A stretch of DNA of 64,000 nucleotides. It comes from Ectothiorhodospiraceae bacterium (GTDB taxonomy: Bacteria > Pseudomonadota > Gammaproteobacteria > SZUA-152). The notes under the pieces are model-generated. The model saw only the letters and a list, made by a program, of their open reading frames with translations, made no database searches and had not been told where the DNA came from. Below are positions 1-8,368 of the stretch, in pieces; the stretch's first letter is position 1, and every line of letters begins with the position of its first letter. Position numbers and translations under genes: made by a program. The DNA is taken from NCBI GenBank assembly GCA_002401775.2, contig NVUB02000070.1:1-64000 (forward strand), read 5' to 3'.

Positions 1-3000
1 GCCTGGGCGCGTTTGAATGTATACGGTAACGACGTGCTGAATGGTGGTGGTGGAAATGATATTCTCTTTTCAAACCTGGGGGATGATGTACTGCGCGGTG
101 GTGATGGCAGTGATTTTCTGATCGCCGGCAGGCCTCAATCACAAGCTGTGATTGACTGGATCGCCGCAGGCCCTGGCCGTAGCAGTAAAGATGAACTGTA
201 TGGCGGTAATGGAAACGATACTTTAGTCAGCCATGCAGATGATAATTATCTTCAGGGTGATGCCGGTGATGACACCCTTATGGGTGGTGCGAATAACGAC
301 ACGTTAATTGGCGGCACAGGGAACGATTTTCTGGGTGGGGATTTGCGATTGGCACAAGACCTTATGGTCACAGGGATTGATGGGGGAAGTGTAACGTTAA
401 GGGCTAATCCTGTTTTTATCAATGAAACGGTTTTTTATGGTGACGACTTGCTCGAGGGTGGTTTGGGGAACGATACCCTAATTGGCGGTGGTGGTAATGA
501 TATTTTGCTGGGTGGAGAAGGTAGTGACTGGCTGTCCGGAGATAGTGGTGGCTTTAGCTTCAATTTCATCAATTCGAGTACAGGTGAAAGTTATGTGTTG
601 CCAGTAGATCCTGCGGAAATTCACGGTGATGACACGTTATTTGGAGGCGCAGGTGATGACTCGCTTTATGGTGACGGGGGTAATGACCAGCTGTATGGCG
701 ATGATGGCCTGGATTTTCTGTGGGGCGGTGCAGGTGATGATTCACTGTTTGGTGGTGCTGGGGCCGATCAATTAGTGGGTGAATCAGGTGATGACCGGTT
801 GTTTGGTGATGAGGGTGCAGATCTATTGCTTGGTTATGAAGGGAATGACCAGCTCTCTGGTGGAATAGGTGACGATCAGCTGGTTGGCGGTCTCGGGGAT
901 GATGTTATGTCTGGTGGAGATGGCAGTGACACGCTGTGGGGTGGTGCAGGCAATGATATTCTAGAGGGGGGGCGCCAGAGTGTAGGAGCCGAACAAGACA
1001 AACTTTATGGTGGGGCCGGAGATGATACCTATATCATTAACGCAGGGGATGGCATTACCCAGATTGGCGATACCGAAGGTAGCAATACGCTGCGTTTGAA
1101 TGTTTCACCCGCAGCAGTAGCGCCTGTTTTTGGCAATGGGCTGGTTTATATTGATTTTGGGGTGGGCGAGTACACGGTGATGACCCCTGAGACGTTTGAG
1201 ACGTTTCAATCAGTGAGTTTTTTCGATGGGACTGTGTGGAGCAGAGGGGATCTTCTTCAACAATACCAACCTCAGGCAATTACCACCAATGAAATTCAGT
1301 TTGAGCTGGACGTGCAATTAGCGGATATTGCGCTCAGTCGCGCTGGGGATAATTTGCTGATCACGTACAGCGGCAGTTCTGAAAACTGGATTGATATCAG
1401 TACCTTTTATGCTGACGGTATCGCCTATGAGCTGGACGCTGGAACGTCGACGTTAATTTTGTATAACTGGTATAACGCAGGGGTTGGTGAATCTATTTCA
1501 ACTATTAAGGATGGCAGCGGTGCAGTATTGGATTTGACGGCTCCTTCTAATAATGCGCCATTGGTATCCACTCCTTTGATCGATCAATCGACACTTCAGG
1601 ATAGCGTGTTTAGTTTTATTGTTCCGATAGGTACTTTTAATGACCCCGATGGCGACAGCCTGACTTATAGCGCCAGTTTGGGTGATGGCAGTACGTTACC
1701 GTCATGGCTGAGTTTTGATGCGGTAACGCAAACCTTTAGTGGAACGCCGGGTAATGGCGATGTCGGTGCGATTAACCTCCGCGTGACTGCAACAGATCCC
1801 AGTGGATTGAGTGTCAGCGATAACTTTGGTATCGCCGTGGGTGATGTCAACGATGCGCCTGTTGTCGCTGCCCCTATTGCTGATCAAATTATATCTCAGG
1901 ATGCATTATTTGTTTTTGCACTTCCTGTCGGCGCGTTTAGTGACCCTGACGGCGACAGCCTCAGTTATAGCGCAAGCCTGAGTGATGGTAGTGCGTTACC
2001 CTCTTGGCTGAGTTTTGATGTGGCAACGCAAACCTTTAGTGGTACACCAGGCAATGGTGATATCGGTGCCCTTAATCTTCGTGTAACCGCAACCGACCCC
2101 AGTGGTTTAAGTATCAGTGACAACTTTAATCTCGCCATAGGTGATGTCAACGATGCACCTGTAGTAAACACTGTGATATCAGAGCAAACGGTGTTTCAAG
2201 ATGCTCTGTTTAGCTTTACTGTTCCGGCTGGCACGTTCAGCGACCCCGATGGCGACAGCCTGAGTTACAGTGCCAGCCTGAGTGATGGCAGTGCTTTGCC
2301 CACATGGTTGATTTTTGATGCGGCAACACAAACTTTTAGTGGCACACCGGGTAACGGCGATATTGGAACACTTACTCTTCGAGTTACAGCCGTTGACCCT
2401 AGTGGTTTAAGTATTGGTGATAACTTTGGCCTCACCGTCGGTGATGTCAACGATGCACCTGTCGTTGATGCAGTGATAGTCGATCAAACGGTGTCTCAAG
2501 ATGTTCTGTTTAGCTTTGCCATTCCGGCGGGCACGTTCAGTGACCCGGATGGTGACAGCTTGAGTTATACCACCAGCCTAGATGATGGCAGCGCCCTACC
2601 TTCATGGCTGAGTTTTGATGTGGCAACGCAAACCTTTAGTGGTACACCAGGCAATGGTGATATCGGTGCCCTTAATCTTCGTGTAACCGCAACCGATTCT
2701 GGTGGATTAAGTGTCAGTGATAACTTTGGTCTTACCGTCGGTGATGTCAACGATGCGCCTGTCGTAGGTACAGTGATAGCAGATCAAACTGTGTCCCAAG
2801 ACGCACCGTTTAGCTTCGCTGTTCCGGCAGGCACTTTCAATGACCCCGATGGTGATATCTTGAGTTATAGCGTTAGCCTAAGTGATGGCAGTGCTTTACC
2901 TTCGTGGCTGAGTTTTGATGCTGTGACACAAACCTTTAGCGGTACACCGGGTAACGGCGATATTGGAACACTTACTCTTCGAGTTACAGCAGTCGACCCT

Positions 3001-5454
3001 AGTGGTTTAAGTATTAGTGATGATTTTGGCCTCATTGTTAGTGATGTGAATGACGCGCCTATTGTCGCTACAGCCATTGCAGATCAGGCAGTTTCTCAAG
3101 ATGCATTGTTTAGTTTTGCCATCCCGGCAGGTACCTTCAGTGACCCCGATGGAGATAGTTTGAGTTATAGCGCAAGTCTAAGCGATGGAAGTTTACTACC
3201 CTCATGGCTGAGTTTTGATGCGGTAACACAAACTTTTAGCGGCACTCCGGGCAACGGCGATGTCGGTGCGCTTAACCTTCGTATCACGGCAACAGACCTC
3301 AGTGGTTTGAGTATCAGTGATAACTTTGGCCTCTCCATTAGTGATGTTAACGATGCACCTGTGGTCGCTACAGCTATCGCAGATCTGGCAGTTGCTCAAA
3401 ATGCATTGTTTAGCTTCGCTATTCCGGCTGGCACGTTCTCCGACATTGATGGAGATATTTTAAGTTATAGCGCGAGCTTGGCTGATGGCAGTTCTTTGCC
3501 CACATGGTTGAGCTTTGATGCGGCGACGCAAACCTTTAGTGGTACACCAGCTAATGACGATGTAGGCGTACTTAGTCTTCGCATAACGGCAACTGACCCC
3601 AGTGGCTTAAGTATCAGTGACAACTTTAATATCAGCGTGGGTGATGTCAACGATGCACCTGTCGTTGATGCAGTGATAGTCGATCAAACGGTGTCTCAAG
3701 ATGTTCTATTTAGCTTTGCCATTCCGGCGGGCACGTTCAGTGACCCTGATGGTGACAGTTTGAGTTATAGCGTTAGCTTAAGTGATGGCAGTGCTTTACC
3801 TACGTGGCTGAGTTTTGATGCTTTGACACAGACCTTTAGCGGTACGCCGGGCAACGGTGATGTCGGTGCGCTTAACCTTCGTATCACGGCAACTGACCCT
3901 GATGGATTAAGTGTCAGTGACAGTTTTGGCCTCACCGTCGGTGATATCAACGATGCGCCAGTTATTGATACTGCAATAGCTGACCAGGCAACTTCACAAA
4001 ATTCATTATTTAGCTTTGCTGTTCCGGCGGGTACGTTCAGTGACCCCGAAGGTGACAGCTTGAGTTATACCACCAGCCTGAGTGATGGCAGTGCGCTGCC
4101 TTCATGGTTGAATTTTGATGCCGTGACGCAAACATTCAGTGGCACACCGGGCAATGATGACGTGGGGTATTTGAATGTCCAGGTGACGGCAACCGATACA
4201 GCGGGCCTGAGCGTCAATGATGTTTTCACTCTCGATATCGCGAATGTGAATGACGCCCCGGTGGTCGTTAGTGCCATTGAGGATCAGTCTACTCCACAGG
4301 CCACGGCCTTTAGCTTTGCCATCCCGGCAGGCACCTTCAATGACCCGGATGGCGATAGTCTGACTTATAGCGCCACGCTAGCGGATGGTAGTCCACTCCC
4401 GGTATGGTTGAATTTTGATATGGCGACTCAAACTTTCAGTGGTACGCCGTCCAGTGGCGACGCGAGTAATTTGGAGATTGAAATTATTGCTTCGGATAGC
4501 AGTGGGGCCACTGTTTCGGATCAATTCTCTTTGCTTATCGATAATGTGCCGGTCTTAAAAGGCACTGATGGTAGTGACCAAATCGTGGGCGATAATTCCG
4601 ACAATATCATTGATGGTGGTTTGGGGGATGATTTTCTCTTTGGTCTTGGTGGCAATGATAATCTGTTAGGTGGCTCAGGAAATGACATTCTATTTGGTGA
4701 TGCCGGTAATGATACGCTTTCGGGAGGCGATGGTGATGACAGTCTCAATGGTGGTGCTGGTATAGACACGCTCATTGGGGGTGCTGGTAATGATGTCTAT
4801 TTTTTGAATGGCGGTGACGATAGCGTTATTGAGCAATCCAATGAAGGAATCGATACGGTTCTCAGTGACTCGAATTACGTGTTGGGTTCTAACGTGGAAC
4901 AATTGGTTTTAACGGGGTTTTATGACATTGATGGAACCGGCAATGAACTTGATAACCGCATATTTGGAGGTTTTGGTAGAAACAATATATCCGGTGGAGC
5001 AGGTGATGATAGTCTGTTTGGTAGTTTTGGAAATGATACGTTGACCGGTGGCATCGGTAATGACTACCTGCAAGGTGGTTTTGATGATGACACCTACCTC
5101 TTTAATGTAGGGGACGGGCAAGACACTATTCAAGAAATAACAGGGAATGATTCGTTAATCTTTGGCTCTGAAGTATCTTATGATCAATTGTGGTTTGAGC
5201 AACAAGGCAATGATCTTCAAGTTTCTGTTATTGGGACGGATGATTCGATAGTGGTGTCAAACTGGTTTGCTGGATCACATTACCAAATCGAATCCATCCA
5301 AACCGATACCGGCATGAACCTGATCAATACACAGGTGCAACAATTGGTCGACGCCATGGCCGGTTTCTCCCCACCTGCGGCGGGTCAACTAAACTTGCCC
5401 GATGATGTCCGGGCGGGTTTGGAGCCTACGTTGGCTGCAACATGGCAAGCTTAG
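1..5454 (+). CDS. Giant RTX / cadherin-like repeat protein, 5'-truncated by window edge
   Basis: The reading frame is open to base 1, so the N-terminus lies outside the window. About 1817 residues are visible. The order is: RTX nonapeptide repeats (GGxGxDxL type) over roughly the first 350 residues; a beta-rich stretch; ten tandem 100-residue Ig/cadherin-like (CADG/He_PIG type) repeats starting at bases 1552, 1852 and so on to 4252, each opening with NDAP and carrying DPDGDSL and SGTPGNGD motifs; a second RTX block (about 4555-5120); and a C-terminal tail ending in AATWQA. Family knowledge: GGxGxD repeats bind calcium, and such proteins leave by type I secretion through a C-terminal signal. 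The tail (FSPPAAGQ, then LAATWQA) resembles the ends of many gammaproteobacterial RTX proteins. Probable role: surface adhesin or matrix protein; no enzymatic domain seen. It converges on the T6SS module genes. Family call is secure, role is inferred. Confidence 0.9.
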   Translation, partial: AWARLNVYGNDVLNGGGGNDILFSNLGDDVLRGGDGSDFLIAGRPQSQAVIDWIAAGPGRSSKDELYGGNGNDTLVSHADDNYLQGDAGDDTLMGGANNDTLIGGTGNDFLGGDLRLAQDLMVTGIDGGSVTLRANPVFINETVFYGDDLLEGGLGNDTLIGGGGNDILLGGEGSDWLSGDSGGFSFNFINSSTGESYVLPVDPAEIHGDDTLFGGAGDDSLYGDGGNDQLYGDDGLDFLWGGAGDDSLFGGAGADQLVGESGDDRLFGDEGADLLLGYEGNDQLSGGIGDDQLVGGLGDDVMSGGDGSDTLWGGAGNDILEGGRQSVGAEQDKLYGGAGDDTYIINAGDGITQIGDTEGSNTLRLNVSPAAVAPVFGNGLVYIDFGVGEYTVMTPETFETFQSVSFFDGTVWSRGDLLQQYQPQAITTNEIQFELDVQLADIALSRAGDNLLITYSGSSENWIDISTFYADGIAYELDAGTSTLILYNWYNAGVGESISTIKDGSGAVLDLTAPSNNAPLVSTPLIDQSTLQDSVFSFIVPIGTFNDPDGDSLTYSASLGDGSTLPSWLSFDAVTQTFSGTPGNGDVGAINLRVTATDPSGLSVSDNFGIAVGDVNDAPVVAAPIADQIISQDALFVFALPVGAFSDPDGDSLSYSASLSDGSALPSWLSFDVATQTFSGTPGNGDIGALNLRVTATDPSGLSISDNFNLAIGDVNDAPVVNTVISEQTVFQDALFSFTVPAGTFSDPDGDSLSYSASLSDGSALPTWLIFDAATQTFSGTPGNGDIGTLTLRVTAVDPSGLSIGDNFGLTVGDVNDAPVVDAVIVDQTVSQDVLFSFAIPAGTFSDPDGDSLSYTTSLDDGSALPSWLSFDVATQTFSGTPGNGDIGALNLRVTATDSGGLSVSDNFGLTVGDVNDAPVVGTVIADQTVSQDAPFSFAVPAGTFNDPDGDILSYSVSLSDGSALPSWLSFDAVTQTFSGTPGNGDIGTLTLRVTAVDPSGLSISDDFGLIVSDVNDAPIVATAIADQAVSQDALFSFAIPAGTFSDPDGDSLSYSASLSDGSLLPSWLSFDAVTQTFSGTPGNGDVGALNLRITATDLSGLSISDNFGLSISDVNDAPVVATAIADLAVAQNALFSFAIPAGTFSDIDGDILSYSASLADGSSLPTWLSFDAATQTFSGTPANDDVGVLSLRITATDPSGLSISDNFNISVGDVNDAPVVDAVIVDQTVSQDVLFSFAIPAGTFSDPDGDSLSYSVSLSDGSALPTWLSFDALTQTFSGTPGNGDVGALNLRITATDPDGLSVSDSFGLTVGDINDAPVIDTAIADQATSQNSLFSFAVPAGTFSDPEGDSLSYTTSLSDGSALPSWLNFDAVTQTFSGTPGNDDVGYLNVQVTATDTAGLSVNDVFTLDIANVNDAPVVVSAIEDQSTPQATAFSFAIPAGTFNDPDGDSLTYSATLADGSPLPVWLNFDMATQTFSGTPSSGDASNLEIEIIASDSSGATVSDQFSLLIDNVPVLKGTDGSDQIVGDNSDNIIDGGLGDDFLFGLGGNDNLLGGSGNDILFGDAGNDTLSGGDGDDSLNGGAGIDTLIGGAGNDVYFLNGGDDSVIEQSNEGIDTVLSDSNYVLGSNVEQLVLTGFYDIDGTGNELDNRIFGGFGRNNISGGAGDDSLFGSFGNDTLTGGIGNDYLQGGFDDDTYLFNVGDGQDTIQEITGNDSLIFGSEVSYDQLWFEQQGNDLQVSVIGTDDSIVVSNWFAGSHYQIESIQTDTGMNLINTQVQQLVDAMAGFSPPAAGQLNLPDDVRAGLEPTLAATWQA
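1552..4551 (+). repeat. Ten in-frame 300-bp tandem repeats in the RTX gene
   Basis: Units start at 1552, 1852, 2152, 2452, 2752, 3052, 3352, 3652, 3952 and 4252 with an exact 300-nt period and no indels between the first nine joins. Sub-blocks are nearly identical between non-adjacent units, for example about 2010-2095 with 2610-2695, and 2461-2555 with 3661-3755. This points to recombination between units. Confidence 0.95.
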
Positions 5455-5492
5455 TCATGGGGGTTTAGCGGGCGGATATAAGTGGGTAAATG

Positions 5493-5527
5493 AAACGCGG
5501 TTCTGATTGAGGGGCCGCGTTTTTTTA
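5493..5527 (+). terminator. Rho-independent terminator of the RTX gene
   Basis: An 8-bp perfect stem (AAACGCGG with CCGCGTTT) lies 38 bases past the stop codon and runs straight into a T tract. It fits a classical terminator for the plus-strand RTX gene. Confidence 0.85.
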
Positions 5528-5624
5528 TAGGCTAGGTTTTGTTGTCGTCTGTGGGGTTTACAGTGTTGGAATGTGGGGCATCTGCATTGGGTGGTTGTGG
5601 TTATAGTAAGACAAACTCGACACC

Positions 5625-5694
5625 GTAGGTACAAGAGCGGCTTCAGCCGTGAATGATGTGCCACCACGGCTATCGCGGCTAAAGCCGCTGCTAC
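5625..5694. repeat. REP-like palindrome (GTAGG...CTAC family), copy 1
   Basis: An imperfect inverted repeat carries GCGGCTTCAGCCG and CGGCTAAAGCCGC arms and ends in GTAGG/CTAC. It is the common REP-type intergenic palindrome of gammaproteobacteria. It is followed by a 40-bp tail that recurs after the second copy. Confidence 0.8.
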
Positions 5695-5741
5695 AAACCT
5701 ATGTGTAAATTTGAAAGGCAAGATGTTATCAGGATAGTATT

Positions 5742-5822
5742 GTAGGTTGGGGAAAGGAGCTTCAGCGACGTGCCCAACGTGATGCGGTGACTGTTGGGCA
5801 CGCTGCGCTTTGCCCAACCTAC
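5742..5822. repeat. Palindromic repeat (GTAGGTTGGG...CCCAACCTAC)
   Basis: An 81-bp element with inverted ends GTAGGTTGGG and CCCAACCTAC, plus an internal GTGCCCAAC/GTTGGGCAC pair. It is a different REP-like family from its neighbours. The rest of 5455-6072 holds no supportable gene. Confidence 0.75.
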
Positions 5823-5968
5823 TTTACTACAAAGCTGTCGGCTTTTATGGGGTTTGACTATAACTAATGCCTACAATAACTTTTTTTTGTGATGTAAAAT
5901 TTGCAGTTTCTTTCGTCAACGACAAGCACTCTCTAAACACACGCTAAGCACATTCAAGGTGACCTGAT

Positions 5969-6039
5969 GTAGGAGCGGCTTCAGCCGCGATGAAGTTTGC
6001 ACTATGCCACAAGGCTATCGTGGCTGAAGTCGCTCCTAC
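5969..6039. repeat. REP-like palindrome (GTAGG...CTAC family), copy 2
   Basis: A second GTAGGAGCGGCTTCAGCCGCG...CGCTCCTAC palindrome. It is followed by the same roughly 40-bp tail as copy 1, here running into the last codons of the PAAR-like gene. The block 5625-5734 therefore looks like a duplicate of 5969-6078. Confidence 0.85.
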
Positions 6040-6072
6040 AACCTATGTGTAAAATTGAAAGGCAAGATGTTA

Positions 6073-6486
6073 TCAGGAAAGCACCATCAGTTTGATTTGA
6101 CTGGGGGCCAAACTGGCACCAAAGGCACCCGGCGACATGCCGTTTTGTCCTGTAGGGCTTAACATTTTGGTGACGGGCATACCACCAAATAAAGTTTTGA
6201 CGCTACCCATCAGATGCCGTGTCGGGCCCATCACCATGCCTGACATGGGGTTCATGTTCAGACCACCGTTATCGCCATTGCTCATGGGTACAACGGTCCC
6301 TAAATTATGTGCGGGCATTGCCAGTACCAACACCTTTACCTGAGAAGGAATGGCAGTATTGGGTATCGCCGTATTTGGATAGGGTATTGGTGTTGGCACC
6401 GGCCCAGCGGGAGTAGGGATGGGCGTCAGGCAGACATCGGGCATGGCAAAATGCAGCCCTGCCATTTGCGTGTTTACGAAAGGCAT
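6073..6486 (-). CDS. PAAR-like DUF4150 protein (module A)
   Basis: A 137-residue protein of the DUF4150/PAAR-like family. Family knowledge: such proteins cap the VgrG spike of the T6SS and can join effectors to it. Visible features are the N-terminal MPDVCLTPIPTPAGPVPTP stretch, PAHNLGTVVPMSNGDN, and GPTRHLMGSVKTLFGGMP, all shared with the paralogue at 15255-15668. It carries no C-terminal toxin extension and is about the length of a bare domain. The ATG at 6486 has an AGGAAAA Shine-Dalgarno. It is the last gene of module A, separated from the DUF3540 gene by a heptad-repeat spacer. Its final codons lie in a duplicated tail that recurs at 5695-5734. Confidence 0.85.
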   Translation of the reverse strand: MPFVNTQMAGLHFAMPDVCLTPIPTPAGPVPTPIPYPNTAIPNTAIPSQVKVLVLAMPAHNLGTVVPMSNGDNGGLNMNPMSGMVMGPTRHLMGSVKTLFGGMPVTKMLSPTGQNGMSPGAFGASLAPSQIKLMVLS

Positions 6487-6501
6487 GGTTTTTTCCTGGG
6501 C

Positions 6502-6581
6502 TTAGAAGTTATAGGTTTTAAGGTCAAAGGTTTTGAGGTCAAAGGTTTAGAAATCAGGGGTTTAAAAATCAGAAGTTTAGG
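6502..6581. repeat. Degenerate heptamer-like repeat tract
   Basis: The spacer between the PAAR-like and DUF3540 genes consists of AGGTCAA/AGGTTTT/AGGTTTA-like units in loose seven-base register. No gene is seen in it. Confidence 0.6.
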
Positions 6582-6594
6582 CATCTGAGTAAAG

Positions 6595-7251
6595 TTAACC
6601 CATGTGAATGCGTTCGGCATCAATACGCATATCTTGTTTGGCGGTCATTATAGTTTGCTTGGCATGACAAATTTTGGTATTGCGAATGTTTTGTATCATA
6701 TTCCCAATGTTAAGCGTTTCAACATTTTCCACCCAACGCATCAACACATCGGTTCGTTGAGATATGCGGCTGGCAATGGTGTCAATGGACTTTGAAAATA
6801 GCTTTATTTGTGTTGAGTGTGCTTCAACATCATCCGCTTTCGCCATTAATGTTTTTGTAGCAATGGTCATTTTTTTGCTTAAGAACTGAGTATTACCGGC
6901 TGCGGTTCGCAGGGTTTTTGATGCAATCAAATCGATATTATTATTGGAAATAATCCCCGCATCGCCGTGGGGAACACGAATAGTCATGTCACCTTCAAAA
7001 GACAGGCAAGTATTTTTTGAACCGGTAGGACGAGACAGTATCGACAGCACATGGTACTGGTTGCCCGATTTATTCACTAAAACCTGGTCACCGGTTTCGG
7101 GCTCCACGATACAGCTAAACGCGCGTTCAGCCGTGACAATGCCATTGCGGGTATCTAATACGATAGAAGATCCACCGGTGGACTTTATCGTGGCCTTAAT
7201 CATCGAACACTCATCATCAGTGCCGGGAAACCCATAAATATTTGCTTTCAT
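6595..7251 (-). CDS. DUF3540 protein (T6SS module A)
   Basis: A 218-residue protein of the DUF3540 family, known from T6SS vgrG neighbourhoods alongside DUF2169, pentapeptide-repeat and PAAR-like proteins; its exact function is not established. The N-terminal half (AERAFSCIVEPETGDQVLV) resembles a small OB/gp5-like beta domain. The C-terminal half is helical and ends in DMRIDAERIHMG, nearly matching the end of its paralogue (DTKIDGERIHMG, 15939-16625). The start ATG at 7251 has GGAG five bases upstream. The spacing to the pentapeptide gene is filled by a heptamer array. Inference: a baseplate- or spike-associated accessory of the VgrG complex. Confidence 0.8.
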   Translation of the reverse strand: MKANIYGFPGTDDECSMIKATIKSTGGSSIVLDTRNGIVTAERAFSCIVEPETGDQVLVNKSGNQYHVLSILSRPTGSKNTCLSFEGDMTIRVPHGDAGIISNNNIDLIASKTLRTAAGNTQFLSKKMTIATKTLMAKADDVEAHSTQIKLFSKSIDTIASRISQRTDVLMRWVENVETLNIGNMIQNIRNTKICHAKQTIMTAKQDMRIDAERIHMG

Positions 7252-7272
7252 ATTGACTCCACCGCGTTTACG

Positions 7273-7321
7273 GTTTGTAGTTTATGGTTTGTAGTTTATG
7301 GCTTATAGTTTATGGCTTATA
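7273..7321. repeat. Seven-unit heptanucleotide array overlapping a stop codon
   Basis: Seven uninterrupted 7-bp units (GTTTGTA, GTTTATG, GTTTGTA, GTTTATG, GCTTATA, GTTTATG, GCTTATA). The stop codon and last codons (KP-stop) of the pentapeptide-repeat gene lie inside the array, so unit-number changes would alter that protein's end. Confidence 0.85.
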
Positions 7322-8368
7322 GTTTTCTGCGTAGGCTTTTTTTTCATCGGTCGCAAGCCCGGTTGACTTGTCAGACCCTGACCACATTGTTTTTTCTTCG
7401 ATAATACTGTGCAGGTTAGCGCGAAATAATGTGGCATTGGTAATGACTGACCCGGATAAATCGGCATTGGAGAAATCGACATAGGTCAGGTCAGCATTAT
7501 TGAAAATAGATTCGGTGCAGTTTGTGTTGGTGAGTTGAGCCTGCACCATTTGGGTGTCACTGAAATCACATAAGGGGATGTCAGCATCAACGAACATCGC
7601 CATATTGAGTTGCGCTTTATTGAATTTTGCGCCAGCCAGCTTTGACCCAATAAACATACAGCCGTTGGCAATACTGTTCGAAAAGTTGGCGCCTTTTAAA
7701 TTGGCGCCGGAAAAACCACATTGCGTCAGGTCGCGGTTTGAAAAATTGATATTTTCCATCTCTGCATCCTGAAATTGGCACATGATTAATTTCACATTTG
7801 AAAAGTCATATTCAGTGAAGTCCGGGCTTTTAAAAAAAGCGATATTCAATAGGGCGTTATCAAATTTAATGCCGGAAAGCTCTGGGTCTATAAAGTTGGG
7901 TCTAAAGTGCGATGAATCAGAAAAGTCAGACTTTCCCAGCTTGGCATTAACAAAATTAACATTTTCTGTTGTGGTATTTTGAAAGGTGCTTGCGGTTAAG
8001 TCGGCACCGATAAAGTTTGTATTGGTCATGGATGAATGGCTAAAATCACATTCCTGAAGATCGGAGTCGGTGAAATTTGTGTAATTAAACGTCGTCCGTT
8101 TAAAGGTCGCACTTTTGCCTTTCGCATTCACAAACGAGGTGAGCGTGAGGTTGCATTCGTCCAGGTTAGTACCTTCCAGTATGCAATCGATAAAAATAGC
8201 TTCTTTTAGATTTGCACCTTTGAAGGAAGAGTTAGAAAAATCTACCTTGTGAAAACTGGCGCCAGCCAGGCTGGCATTTTGATAGTTTTTATCGGTGAGT
8301 ATTTTGTCGGAAATAATGGGGCATTCACCATAGCCTTGTATTTCCCGTTCGAGAGCCTGCTTGTCCAT
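7310..8368 (-). CDS. Pentapeptide-repeat protein (module A)
   Basis: About 352 residues, almost all pentapeptide repeats (A(N/D)Lxx pattern, e.g. FKGANLKEAIFIDCILEGTN) from about residue 25 to 325, predicted to fold as a four-sided right-handed beta-helix. A frame extends to 8410, but the ATG at 8368 is preferred. It overlaps the upstream stop as TAATG, as in the paralogue pair at 17689, and has GGAG eight bases upstream. The tail EEKTMWSGSDKS...TDE is shared with the paralogue (EEKSIWSGANKS...TDE). Function unknown. Its conserved place between the DUF2169 and DUF3540 genes suggests a part of the VgrG complex or its cargo. The last codons lie in a heptamer array. Confidence 0.85.
   Translation of the reverse strand: MDKQALEREIQGYGECPIISDKILTDKNYQNASLAGASFHKVDFSNSSFKGANLKEAIFIDCILEGTNLDECNLTLTSFVNAKGKSATFKRTTFNYTNFTDSDLQECDFSHSSMTNTNFIGADLTASTFQNTTTENVNFVNAKLGKSDFSDSSHFRPNFIDPELSGIKFDNALLNIAFFKSPDFTEYDFSNVKLIMCQFQDAEMENINFSNRDLTQCGFSGANLKGANFSNSIANGCMFIGSKLAGAKFNKAQLNMAMFVDADIPLCDFSDTQMVQAQLTNTNCTESIFNNADLTYVDFSNADLSGSVITNATLFRANLHSIIEEKTMWSGSDKSTGLATDEKKAYAENYKP

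Noticed and set aside
1665-4277. Series of 61-70 codon minus-strand ORFs every 300 bp
   Set aside because: They are the antisense image of the ten tandem repeats of the RTX gene; their regular spacing follows the repeat period and they have no ribosome sites of their own.
5455-5817. Minus-strand 120-codon ORF downstream of the RTX gene
   Set aside because: It runs through a terminator and two REP-like palindromes; no start signal and no recognisable protein.
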